A stretch of DNA of 12,249 bases from Bordetella parapertussis (GTDB taxonomy: Bacteria; Pseudomonadota; Gammaproteobacteria; Burkholderiales; Burkholderiaceae_B): NCBI GenBank assembly GCA_945862495.1, contig CAMAYM010000075.1, forward strand, positions 1-12,249, given 5' to 3'. Of this stretch, positions 1-6,948 are shown one piece after another. Each line of letters opens with the position of its first letter. Positions within the stretch are counted from its first letter, which is position 1. The position numbers and the translations under genes were made by a program. The notes beneath the pieces were generated by a model, which was given only the letters and a program-made list of their open reading frames with translations, made no database searches and was not told the DNA's origin.

Positions 1-1828
1 CTTTGAGCCGACCACCCATATATTGACCTGTCAGTGTGGTCGCATCTTTAAGCGCAGCAGGTGTGCCATCAAACACGATTTGTCCACCCCGTTCGCCTGG
101 ACCTGGGCCGACATCGATGACACGGTTTGCGGCGATCATCACCTGTGGGTCGTGTTCAACCACGACCAAGGTATTGCCTGCGTCTCGCAGTCGATGCATC
201 ACTTCTACAACGCGGTGGATATCGCGAGGATGCAAACCGATTGAGGGCTCATCCAAGACAAACAAGGTGTTTACGAGCGAGGTCCCAAGCGCAGTCGTCA
301 AATTAATCCGCTGCACTTCGCCCCCCGAGAGCGTGCGACTTTGTCGGTCTAGCGTCAGATAGCCCAACCCCACATCGCATAAAAACTTGAGTCGCGCACG
401 CACCTCGGTCAGCACCAGATCCATGGCCGCATCCATGGCGCCTGGAAATGTCACTTGATCGATAAACGTTCGCAGCTGCACGATCGGTGTCAGCATCAAG
501 TCTTGAATCGACTTGCCCTGAATCCGCCAGAGCAAGGCGTCGGGCTTGAGCCGTGCGCCTTTGCAGGTCGGGCAGGGCGTGTAGCTACGGTATTTAGAGA
601 GCAAAACCCGTACATGCATTTTGTACGACTTGGTTTCTAGCCAGTCAAAAAAACGCTGCACGCCATACCATTGCGTTTTCCAGGCCTGATTGCCGCCTTT
701 CCAGAGTGGGTCGCCATGCAGCACCCACTCTTGGTGTTCAGGGGGCAAATATTTCCATGGCGTATTGATCGAAACATTGGCACGCTTGGCGTACTTTTCC
801 ATTTCGACCTGACATTCTTTGTAGCTCGGTGTCTGCCAGGGCTTGATCGCACCGCCCTCGACCGTCTTGTTCTCGTCTGGAATGACCAAGCCAAAATCAA
901 TGCCGATCACACGACCAAAGCCTCGACACGCCTCGCAGGCACCCAGTGGCGAGTTAAAGGAAAACGTACTGGGCAAGGCATTGCTATAGCTGATGTTGCA
1001 ATCGGCACAGTGCAGCTTGTCACTAAATTTCCAGACGGCCGTATCCGTACCCTCGTTGTCAACCGCATGAACGGACATTAGGCCATTGCCCATTTTGAGC
1101 GCGATGTCGAAGGCTTCCATGACACGAGAAGGCTCTGCACTCGAAAAGCGAAACCGATCCTGCACCACGCGTAGCGTTCGCAGCAGCGGCGACAAGGTCG
1201 CGGATTTCTTTTTAGAGGTTTTGGCAGGCGTCGCGACTGCTGCGCTCGATACTGCGCCTGCTTGCTGCGGGCTTTCATCCGCATGGACACGCGTATAGCC
1301 TTGCTGTTCTAAAAATCCGAGTACCTCTTCCTCGGTAAAGTTCAGAGGCACTTGCACCGGAAATGTCACCACCAGTCTTGGATCGCCCGCTTGTTCAGCA
1401 CGTTCTTTGACAGCGGCAAAAATAGACGCAGTACTGTCTCGGCAGACCGCCTGACCACAGCCGCGGCACATGAGTTGCGCGCCCCGTGCAAACAAGAGCT
1501 TGAGGTGGTCATTAAGCTCTGTCATGGTGCCGACCGTACTGCGTGAACTCCGAACCGGGTTCGTTTGATCAATCGCGATGGCGGGCAAAATGCCTTCGAT
1601 GCGATCGACAACCGGCTTGTCCATACGGTCCAAAAACTGACGCGCATAGGGCGAAAAAGTCTCTACGTAGCGTCGCTGACCCTCGGCATAGAGGGTGTCA
1701 AACGCTAAAGAGCTTTTGCCCGAGCCGCTGACACCGGTGATCACGGTCAATTCGCCCGTGTTCAACGTCAAGTCGAGGTTTTTCAGGTTGTTCTGGCGCG
1801 CGCCAGTAATGCGTATGGTTGGGTTCAT
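1..1828 (-). CDS. uvrA: UvrA-family excinuclease ATPase, N-terminal part (runs off left edge)
   Basis: UvrA-type ABC ATPase; this family recognises DNA damage and loads UvrB in nucleotide excision repair. The frame is open for 609 codons from the ATG at 1828 to the window edge, so only the first ABC half is seen. Visible parts: Walker A GVSGSGKSS (residues 32-40) followed by the typical AEGQRRYVE block; an STVGT motif; a UvrB-binding-like segment (about 118-260); a zinc module Cys274-x2-Cys277-x20-Cys298-x2-Cys301 with SFNSP between; the CPTC-KGARLKP block (Cys419, Cys422); ABC signature LSGGEVQ (500-506); and Walker B with DEPSIGLH (526-533). Differences from standard UvrA: TFSPYARQFLDRMDKP and DQTNPVRSSRSTVGT around the first ATPase core, an extra Cys121/Cys124/Cys129 cluster, and an Ala/Ser/Lys-rich insert at 186-211. 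These resemble a longer UvrA paralogue of proteobacteria, possibly a tandem protein (inference). No strong Shine-Dalgarno and no SOS box is obvious upstream. Confidence 0.93.
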   Translation of the reverse strand, partial: MNPTIRITGARQNNLKNLDLTLNTGELTVITGVSGSGKSSLAFDTLYAEGQRRYVETFSPYARQFLDRMDKPVVDRIEGILPAIAIDQTNPVRSSRSTVGTMTELNDHLKLLFARGAQLMCRGCGQAVCRDSTASIFAAVKERAEQAGDPRLVVTFPVQVPLNFTEEEVLGFLEQQGYTRVHADESPQQAGAVSSAAVATPAKTSKKKSATLSPLLRTLRVVQDRFRFSSAEPSRVMEAFDIALKMGNGLMSVHAVDNEGTDTAVWKFSDKLHCADCNISYSNALPSTFSFNSPLGACEACRGFGRVIGIDFGLVIPDENKTVEGGAIKPWQTPSYKECQVEMEKYAKRANVSINTPWKYLPPEHQEWVLHGDPLWKGGNQAWKTQWYGVQRFFDWLETKSYKMHVRVLLSKYRSYTPCPTCKGARLKPDALLWRIQGKSIQDLMLTPIVQLRTFIDQVTFPGAMDAAMDLVLTEVRARLKFLCDVGLGYLTLDRQSRTLSGGEVQRINLTTALGTSLVNTLFVLDEPSIGLHPRDIHRVVEVMHRLRDAGNTLVVVEHDPQVMIAANRVIDVGPGPGERGGQIVFDGTPAALKDATTLTGQYMGGRLK

Positions 1829-1898
1829 AGCGTAATCATAGAGCGACGGCCTGCAAGCCGCATGGAAAACCAGATGAATATTCTGGCCGGATATAGGG

Positions 1899-1904
1899 TA
1901 ATAT
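1899..1904 (+). promoter_or_regulatory. Possible -10 element for the 43-residue protein gene
   Basis: TAATAT sits 27 bases before the ATG at 1931, in an AT-rich patch, which would give a leader of about 20 bases containing the GGAGA site. No convincing -35 hexamer lies 16-18 bases upstream, so this is a weak call. Confidence 0.3.
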
Positions 1905-1930
1905 ACGAGGCTCAATACCGGAGAATTGCT

Positions 1931-2062
1931 ATGGCTTCAGAAACAAAACGCACGCGCCGCAACACTCTCGAGCGCCGTTGCTTGGGCAAGGCCTTCAAGC
2001 GCCTGTTCGTCAACGCACCGAAAGGCGTGTTCAAAATGCTGGAAAAAGTCAAGAAAGCCTGA
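1931..2062 (+). CDS. Small highly basic protein, 43 residues, function unknown
   Basis: I do not recognise this protein. The ATG at 1931 is chosen over an in-frame ATG at 1862 because GGAGA (1920-1924) lies 6 bases before it, and the 23 extra codons from the earlier start look like untranslated leader. The product has 14 Lys/Arg against 3 Glu, so a net charge near +11. It begins with a Lys/Arg/Thr-rich stretch (residues 5-16), then has a segment mixing Phe, Leu, Val and Met with Lys (20-42) and a central NAPKG turn. There is one Cys (18), no signal peptide and no obvious transmembrane helix. Codon use matches the neighbours, and a strong terminator starts 38 bases after the stop, so it appears to be a self-contained transcription unit divergent from the uvrA-like gene. 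Binding to nucleic acid, ribosome or membrane surface is possible; nothing in the sequence decides between them. Confidence 0.7.
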   Translation: MASETKRTRRNTLERRCLGKAFKRLFVNAPKGVFKMLEKVKKA

Positions 2063-2100
2063 GTTTTTGGCATTCGGACTAAGTATTTAGAATTAAGTAT

Positions 2101-2140
2101 AGGGCTGCAAACTTAACGGTTTGCAGCCCTTTTACTTTTT
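2101..2140 (+). terminator. Strong intrinsic terminator after the 43-residue protein gene
   Basis: A perfect 12-bp stem AGGGCTGCAAAC / GTTTGCAGCCCT with a 6-base TTAACG loop spans 2101-2130 and is followed by TTTACTTTTT. This is a textbook Rho-independent terminator for transcription from the left, and it insulates the small gene from the hydrolase gene downstream. Confidence 0.93.
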
Positions 2141-2171
2141 CTTACCAAGTTTCAGGTCTGTTTTCTTGTAA

Positions 2172-2188
2172 AACGGGCGATTACCGTT
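2172..2188. promoter_or_regulatory. Dyad AACGG-N7-CCGTT upstream of the hydrolase gene
   Basis: A perfect 5-bp inverted repeat with a 7-base spacer lies 40 bases before the hydrolase start. It overlaps the region between a weak -35-like TTGTAA (2166-2171) and the AT-rich leader. It could be an operator, but arms this short occur by chance. Confidence 0.25.
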
Positions 2189-2227
2189 CCAATCATTCAA
2201 TTAAAAAATAAAACCTGGAGATCAACT

Positions 2228-3283
2228 ATGAGTGGCAATAAACGTTGGGTCAATCGCCCAGAGGGCTCTACCTGGGGTGATTTTGGTGAGGATGACCAGC
2301 GCGGTCGGATTAATTTGCTGACCTCTGAAAAGCTTAAGCAGGGGATTGCCGAGGTCAAAGAGTTTCAGCCTTTCTGTCTGAGCCTGCCTTTGGACCTCCC
2401 AGGTGGTAACTTATTGAATCCACGGCGTTTTCCGCCTGTCATTCGTCCCACGTTGCGTGGCGATCGCCCCAATATGAACTATGGTCTGTTTCGCGATAAC
2501 GACCAGCAAACCGACGTGATCAGTGATGATCTGGTCGTCATGCACCTCCAATACTCCACCCAGTGGGACAGTTTGGCCCACGTGGGCTCCAGATTTGATG
2601 CCAATGGCGACGGGATCCCCGAGTCAGTCTATTACAACGGTTATCGCGCGGGCGAGCACATTATCGGACCGACGGATGCCAAGGATGCCGGTGTTCCGGG
2701 CCCGGGCGAAAACAAGTCCACCTCCAATGCGATGGCCCTTGGCATTCAAAATATGGCCGAGTCTTGCGTGCAGGGACGTGGCGTGATGATTGATTTCCAT
2801 GCCCACTTTGGTAACAAGCGAGAAATCATAGGTTATGACACCCTGATGCGAGTGATGGAACAGGACAAGGTCGTTGTTGAGCCCGGTGATATGGTGTGTT
2901 TGCACACGGGCTTTGCTCAGTTACTCATGGACATGAAAGGCAGTCCTGACCTGCACACGCTAGAGAACAGCTGTGCAGCGCTTGACGGTCGCGATCAAAA
3001 ACTCCTCAAGTGGATCACTGACAGCCAATTGGTGGTCTTGATGGCTGACAACTATGCGGTTGAAACCTATCCTGCGACGAGCCACATCGGTTGTTGCGCG
3101 ACATTGCCTTTGCATGAGCATTGCTTGTTCAAGCTGGGTGTGCATTTGGGTGAGATGTTCTATCTCACCCCCTTGGCGCAATGGTTGCGTAAGAACGGTC
3201 GTAATCGTTTCTTGTTGACCGCGCCACCGCTGCGTTTGCCCGGTGCGGTGGGTTCGCCTGCGACGGCAGTTGCCACGGTTTAA
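2228..3283 (+). CDS. Cyclase-family (kynurenine formamidase-like) metal-dependent hydrolase, 351 residues
   Basis: Member of the cyclase family (PF04199 type), metal-dependent hydrolases that open amides, lactams or lactones; the substrate here is unknown. The ATG at 2228 has GGAG (2217-2220) 7 bases upstream. There is no signal peptide, so it is probably cytoplasmic. The core motif reads QYSTQWDSLAH (residues 108-118). In kynurenine formamidase the corresponding motif is HxGTHxDxxxH; here Asp114 and His118 are kept and both earlier His positions are Gln (108, 112). This STQWD-LAH form belongs to a longer subfamily of about 320-350 residues, which matches the length. Other conserved parts are VYYNGY (134-139), RGVMIDF (184-190), EPGDMVCLHTG (218-228) and LPLHEHCLFKLGVHLGEMF near 293-311. 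It lies 127 bases upstream of an ABC importer on the same strand, which suggests that it acts on something the importer delivers (inference). It ends on a 13-bp palindrome. Confidence 0.9.
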   Translation: MSGNKRWVNRPEGSTWGDFGEDDQRGRINLLTSEKLKQGIAEVKEFQPFCLSLPLDLPGGNLLNPRRFPPVIRPTLRGDRPNMNYGLFRDNDQQTDVISDDLVVMHLQYSTQWDSLAHVGSRFDANGDGIPESVYYNGYRAGEHIIGPTDAKDAGVPGPGENKSTSNAMALGIQNMAESCVQGRGVMIDFHAHFGNKREIIGYDTLMRVMEQDKVVVEPGDMVCLHTGFAQLLMDMKGSPDLHTLENSCAALDGRDQKLLKWITDSQLVVLMADNYAVETYPATSHIGCCATLPLHEHCLFKLGVHLGEMFYLTPLAQWLRKNGRNRFLLTAPPLRLPGAVGSPATAVATV

Positions 3284-3287
3284 CCGT
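3275..3287. repeat. 13-bp palindrome over the hydrolase stop codon
   Basis: ACGGTT-T-AACCGT spans the last codons and the TAA stop. It could form a small hairpin at the 3' end of the hydrolase transcript, but no T tract follows, so it is not a convincing terminator. Confidence 0.35.
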
Positions 3288-3327
3288 CTATAAACGTCCC
3301 GAATCCGCGATGCTGTCAGTTTGACGA

Positions 3328-3343
3328 AAGCTTGAATAAGCTT
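3328..3343. repeat. Paired AAGCTT palindromes upstream of the ABC importer
   Basis: AAGCTT-GAAT-AAGCTT is two identical 6-bp palindromes 10 bases apart, centre to centre, one helical turn. It sits just before the proposed -35 element at 3348, a position suitable for a regulator binding site, but this is only suggestive. Confidence 0.3.
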
Positions 3344-3347
3344 ATGG

Positions 3348-3377
3348 TTGACGTAGTCATCGCGGGTGGGGCAATAT
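3348..3377 (+). promoter_or_regulatory. Candidate sigma70 promoter for the ABC importer operon
   Basis: TTGACG (3348-3353) and CAATAT (3372-3377) are separated by 18 bases and lie 34 bases before the binding-protein ATG. The -35 matches consensus at 5 of 6 positions and the -10 at 4 of 6. A second TTGACG (3321) has only a poor -10 partner. The call fits the start of a transcription unit at this gene. Confidence 0.5.
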
Positions 3378-3410
3378 GACCTTGTTATTTAACTATTCTA
3401 GGAGCGAGCC

Positions 3411-4982
3411 ATGCGCCGTACCCTCATTGCTGCGGCCCTTTCAGCCGCAATGCTGTTGCCCGGACTTGGCTTTGCCAAGACATTCAAATGGACCAGCCAG
3501 GGCGATATTCTGACCCTTGATCCTCACTCACAAAACGAAGGGCTGAACATTGCCGCCAACTTGTGGGTCTACGATCCGCTGGTCAAGTACAACGAAAAAT
3601 ATGAAGTCGTGCCTTCGCTGGCGACCTCGTGGGAGCGTATTAATCCCACCACGATGCGTTTCAAGTTGCGTCCAAACGTAAAGTTTCAGGACGGCACACC
3701 TTTTACTGCCGATGACGTCGTGTTCTCGCTCAAGCGCGCCATGGCACCTTCTTCACAGTTTAAATCTTACGTTGCAGGCATCAGCGATGTGGTCGCTGTC
3801 GATCCCTTGACCGTAGATGTTATTACGGCTGGTCCAAATCCTGTGCTGCTGCGTCAGTTGCCTTCACTGGGTATCATGAGCAAGGCGTGGTCAGAAAAGA
3901 ATAACGCTGAGAAACCACAAGACTTCAACAAAAAAGAAGAGAGCTTTGCCGCGCGTAACGCCATGGGCACTGGCCCATACCAGCTGAAATCACGTGAAGT
4001 TGATATTAAAACTGTCTATGTTGAAAACCCCAACTGGTGGGGCAAGCCCACCAAAACGGGCAACGTGACAGAAATTGTCTACACACCGATTAAGCAAAAT
4101 GCGACGCGTACCGCTGCTCTGTTGTCTGGCGAAGTTGATTTTGTTCTCGATCCACCAGCACAAGACTTAGATCGCTTGCGCAAACAGGTCAACGTGCTGG
4201 ACGGTAACGAATACCGCACCATCTACATCGCGATGGACGTCAAAAGTCCTGAGTTGAAGTACAGCAACGTCAAGGATAAAAACCCACTTGCCGATATCCG
4301 TGTGCGTGAAGCCCTCTATCGTGCGATTGATATTGAGGCCATTAAAAAGTCCGTGATGCGCGGCATGTCCTTGCCCACAGGCGCAATGATCTCTCCACAG
4401 GTCAATGGCTATACGGATGCTTTGGGTAAGCGCGTGCCCTATGACCCCGTCAAGGCCCGTGAGCTGCTCAAGCAAGCCGGCTACGACAACAACCTCGAGT
4501 TCACGATCGACTGCCCGAACAACCGTTACATCAACGACGAAGCGATTTGTCAGGCCGTTGTCGCGATGTGGGCCAAGATCGGTGTCAAAACCAAACTGAA
4601 TGCGATGCCGCGCGCGACTTTCTTCCCGAAAGTGGCCAACGGCGATACCAGTATTTATCTGTTTGGCTGGGGCGTGCCAACCTTTGATGCGTTCTATACA
4701 CTTGAGTCACTGATTCGGACCAAAGGGACTGGCGCGGCAGGTGCTTTTAACTACGGTGGTTACTCCAACCCCAAAGTGGATGCTTTGATCGACACGATCA
4801 AGACAGAGACCGACGATGCCAAGCGCACCGCCATGATTCAAGAAGCACTTGGCATTCATGCCAAAGAGTTTGGCACGATTCCTTTGCATGACCAGATCAT
4901 CCCCTGGGCCATGAAGAAAAACGTCAAGATGATTCACCGTCCGGACAATCGTCCTGTGATCGAGTGGGTCCGCATCGATTAA
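3411..4982 (+). CDS. ABC importer periplasmic substrate-binding protein, family 5 (Dpp/Opp-like), 523 residues
   Basis: Periplasmic receptor of a peptide/nickel-type ABC importer (SBP_bac_5 family), which captures ligand and delivers it to the two permeases encoded next. AGGAG (3400-3404) lies 6 bases before the ATG. A Sec signal peptide is clear: MRRT, a hydrophobic stretch (residues 5-20) and likely cleavage after GFA at 22; there is no lipobox Cys. The family-5 hallmark occupies residues 68-110: PSLATSWE, then FKLRPNVKFQDGTPFTADDVVFSLKR. DIRVREALYRAIDIEAI and the C-terminal IPLHDQIIPWAMKK block are also typical. Length is normal. Family members bind dipeptides, oligopeptides, opines, nickel-chelates or glutathione; the sequence does not identify which, so I give no gene symbol. 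A stem-loop follows the stop codon, which probably keeps this product more abundant than the membrane parts. Confidence 0.95.
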   Translation: MRRTLIAAALSAAMLLPGLGFAKTFKWTSQGDILTLDPHSQNEGLNIAANLWVYDPLVKYNEKYEVVPSLATSWERINPTTMRFKLRPNVKFQDGTPFTADDVVFSLKRAMAPSSQFKSYVAGISDVVAVDPLTVDVITAGPNPVLLRQLPSLGIMSKAWSEKNNAEKPQDFNKKEESFAARNAMGTGPYQLKSREVDIKTVYVENPNWWGKPTKTGNVTEIVYTPIKQNATRTAALLSGEVDFVLDPPAQDLDRLRKQVNVLDGNEYRTIYIAMDVKSPELKYSNVKDKNPLADIRVREALYRAIDIEAIKKSVMRGMSLPTGAMISPQVNGYTDALGKRVPYDPVKARELLKQAGYDNNLEFTIDCPNNRYINDEAICQAVVAMWAKIGVKTKLNAMPRATFFPKVANGDTSIYLFGWGVPTFDAFYTLESLIRTKGTGAAGAFNYGGYSNPKVDALIDTIKTETDDAKRTAMIQEALGIHAKEFGTIPLHDQIIPWAMKKNVKMIHRPDNRPVIEWVRID

Positions 4983-4996
4983 TCGATGTTTCTAAA

Positions 4997-5026
4997 GCGA
5001 GCCTTCGTGTGGAGGCTCGCATTTTT
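4997..5026 (+). terminator. Intra-operon stem-loop / partial terminator between binding protein and permease genes
   Basis: A perfect 8-bp GC-rich stem GCGAGCCT / AGGCTCGC (4997-5004 and 5013-5020) with an 8-base loop is followed by ATTTTT. The permease start codon lies only 11 bases after the T tract. Such elements in importer operons allow partial read-through or protect the upstream mRNA 3' end, giving excess binding protein. The short T tract fits partial rather than full termination. Confidence 0.75.
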
Positions 5027-5036
5027 GTGAGAATGC

Positions 5037-6026
5037 ATGTTCGCTTTTATTATTCGCCGGTTGCTTCAGGCCGTGGGCGTGATGCTGACCGTCGCGCTGT
5101 TGGCTTTTATTCTGTTTCAGTATGTCGGCGATCCCGTCATGATTATGTTGGGTCAAGAAGGTACGCCTGCTGAGCGTGAGCAATTGCGGCAGGATTTGGG
5201 ACTGAATGATCCGATTGTGGTGCAGTTCTATCATTTTCTCGCCAATGCCGTACAGGGTGATTTTGGTTTATCACTGCGGCAAGGACAAAAAGTTTCGGTA
5301 CTGTTGCGTGATCGCTTGCCGGCGACCCTAGAGTTATCAATCGCCGCCGCATTGATCGCTCTAGTAGTGGGCGTGCCGTTAGGTGTGTACACAGCGCTCA
5401 AGCGAAACGGAAAGTTATCGCAAGCCTTCCTGGCTTTTTCATTACTAGGCGTTTCATTACCGACCTTTTTAATTGGTATCTTGTTGATTTTGGTATTCTC
5501 AGTTCAGCTCGGATGGTTGCCGAGCTATGGTCGCGGCGATACCGTAAAACTAGGTTGGTGGTCGACAGGTCTGCTCACCGCAAGCGGCTGGCAACACTTG
5601 ATCCTGCCAGCAGTCACACTCTCTCTCTTTCAAGTCGCACTGGTCTTACGTCTCGTTCGCTCCGAAATGCTCGAGGTCTTGCGAGCCGACTACATCAAGT
5701 TCGCGCGTGCGCGCGGTTTGACTAAGCGTGCGATTCACTTTGGTCATGCGCTGAAAAACACACTCGTGCCTGTTATCACCATCATGGGTTTACAGCTCGG
5801 CGGCATTATCGCGTTTGCGATTGTCACAGAGACAGTGTTTCAGTGGCCAGGTATGGGCTTGCTCTTTATCCAAGCCGTCCAGTTCGCGGATATCCCAGTG
5901 ATGGCGGCCTATTTGTGTTTGATTTCATTTATTTTTGTGCTGATTAATTTGATTGTTGATTTGTTGTATTTTGCGGTGGACCCAAGACTGCGTGTCGGTC
6001 TGGGTAAATCGGGAGGAGGCCACTGA
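5037..6026 (+). CDS. ABC importer permease, DppB-like, 329 residues
   Basis: First inner-membrane permease of the importer (BPD_transp_1 family, DppB/OppB branch). It starts with the typical MFAFIIRRLLQ, then a first membrane helix (about 9-30). The periplasmic part carries LRQDLGLNDPIVVQF and GDFGLSLRQGQKV, both standard in DppB proteins. Further helices fall at about 99-120, 132-157, 185-206, 241-266 and 288-313. The cytoplasmic EAA loop that docks on the ATPase is RADYIKFARARGLTKRAIH (216-234). The C-terminus VDPRLRVG is usual for the family. The start has only a weak GTGAG five bases upstream, directly behind the stem-loop T tract, which may limit its translation. Its stop codon shares one base with the next start codon (TGATG), so the two permeases are translationally coupled. 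Confidence 0.95.
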   Translation: MFAFIIRRLLQAVGVMLTVALLAFILFQYVGDPVMIMLGQEGTPAEREQLRQDLGLNDPIVVQFYHFLANAVQGDFGLSLRQGQKVSVLLRDRLPATLELSIAAALIALVVGVPLGVYTALKRNGKLSQAFLAFSLLGVSLPTFLIGILLILVFSVQLGWLPSYGRGDTVKLGWWSTGLLTASGWQHLILPAVTLSLFQVALVLRLVRSEMLEVLRADYIKFARARGLTKRAIHFGHALKNTLVPVITIMGLQLGGIIAFAIVTETVFQWPGMGLLFIQAVQFADIPVMAAYLCLISFIFVLINLIVDLLYFAVDPRLRVGLGKSGGGH

Positions 6027-6940
6027 TGCGCGCCGCTCTCTCTAAATTCTGGGATGGTGATCTTGCCTGGTCATGGCGACACACACCTGTCGCGATTGTC
6101 GCGACTTTGACGCTGCTGGTCATGTTGATTGCCGCCTTTGGTGCGGACTGGATTGCGCCCCACAATCCGTTTGATTTGGCGACCATCGAATTGCTGGACG
6201 CACTCAAACCGCCTGTGTGGGCGGATGATGGCACGACCAAATATTTACTCGGCACCGACAGCCAGGGTCGCGACTTACTGTCTGCGCTGATGTATGGGAC
6301 CAAGGTGTCTTTACTGATCGGTTTAGCCGCGGTGGCCGGAGCCATGTTGTTGGGCGTGGTGCTTGGCTTGATTTCCGGCTATGCCGGTGGTCGCATCGAT
6401 GCCTTGATTATGCGTGTGGCCGATGTGCAGTTGTCGTTTCCAGCTATTTTGATTGCTTTGTTGATCGATGGTGTGGCGCGCGCGGTGGTGCCAGGCGATA
6501 TGCACGAGGTGATCGCGTTTCCAGTGCTTGTGGGGGCGATCGCGCTCGCGGGCTGGCCACAGTATGCCCGTACCGTTCGGGGTTCCACCCTTGTAGAAAA
6601 AAACAGAGAATACGTTCAAGCGGCGCGTGTGATTGGTATTTCCTCGCCCGTGATTATGTTCCGCCATGTGCTCCCCAATGTCTTGGGTCCTGTGTTGGTG
6701 CTTGCGACCGTTCATCTTGCTACCGCGATCATTACCGAAGCGACACTGTCATTTTTGGGTGTGGGGGTGCCACCGACTTCGCCTTCACTAGGAACGCTGA
6801 TCCGCGTGGGCAATGACTTCTTGTTTTCTGGAGAATGGTGGATCACCATTTTTCCGGGTGCGGCACTTGTATTGTTGGTGTTGTCTGTCAACCTGCTAGG
6901 GGATTGGCTGCGTGATGCCCTGAATCCCCGTTTGAGTTGA
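6026..6940 (+). CDS. ABC importer permease, DppC-like, 304 residues
   Basis: Second inner-membrane permease, partner of the DppB-like protein; together they form the translocation channel. GGAGG (6011-6017 region) precedes the ATG, which overlaps the previous stop by one base. The N-terminal helix (about 22-42) is followed by the DppC hallmark HNPFD and, after a variable loop, LLGTDSQGRDLLSALMYGTKVSLLIG (split here by family convention at residues 74-99). More helices lie at about 96-118, 135-150, 163-178, 219-240 and 273-293. The EAA loop is EYVQAARVIGISSPVIMFRH (195-214), and LSFLGVGVPPTSPSLGTLI (241-259) is a strongly conserved family block. The C-terminus GDWLRDALNPRLS is complete and typical. 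The ATPase gene begins 8 bases after this stop. Confidence 0.95.
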   Translation: MRAALSKFWDGDLAWSWRHTPVAIVATLTLLVMLIAAFGADWIAPHNPFDLATIELLDALKPPVWADDGTTKYLLGTDSQGRDLLSALMYGTKVSLLIGLAAVAGAMLLGVVLGLISGYAGGRIDALIMRVADVQLSFPAILIALLIDGVARAVVPGDMHEVIAFPVLVGAIALAGWPQYARTVRGSTLVEKNREYVQAARVIGISSPVIMFRHVLPNVLGPVLVLATVHLATAIITEATLSFLGVGVPPTSPSLGTLIRVGNDFLFSGEWWITIFPGAALVLLVLSVNLLGDWLRDALNPRLS

Positions 6941-6948
6941 GGGCAGAC

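Noticed and set aside
671..1081. 136-codon open frame on the plus strand, and others at 23-244 and 36-362
   Set aside because: They lie antisense to the intact UvrA-family frame, whose motifs are continuous across the region; none shows a family motif or ribosome site.
1829..1930. SOS (LexA) box upstream of the UvrA-family gene
   Set aside because: I looked for a CTG-N10-CAG palindrome near the start and found no convincing match.
6937..6948. TTG start for the DppD-like ATPase
   Set aside because: The ATG at 6949 has a properly spaced GAGGG and gives the normal family N-terminus.
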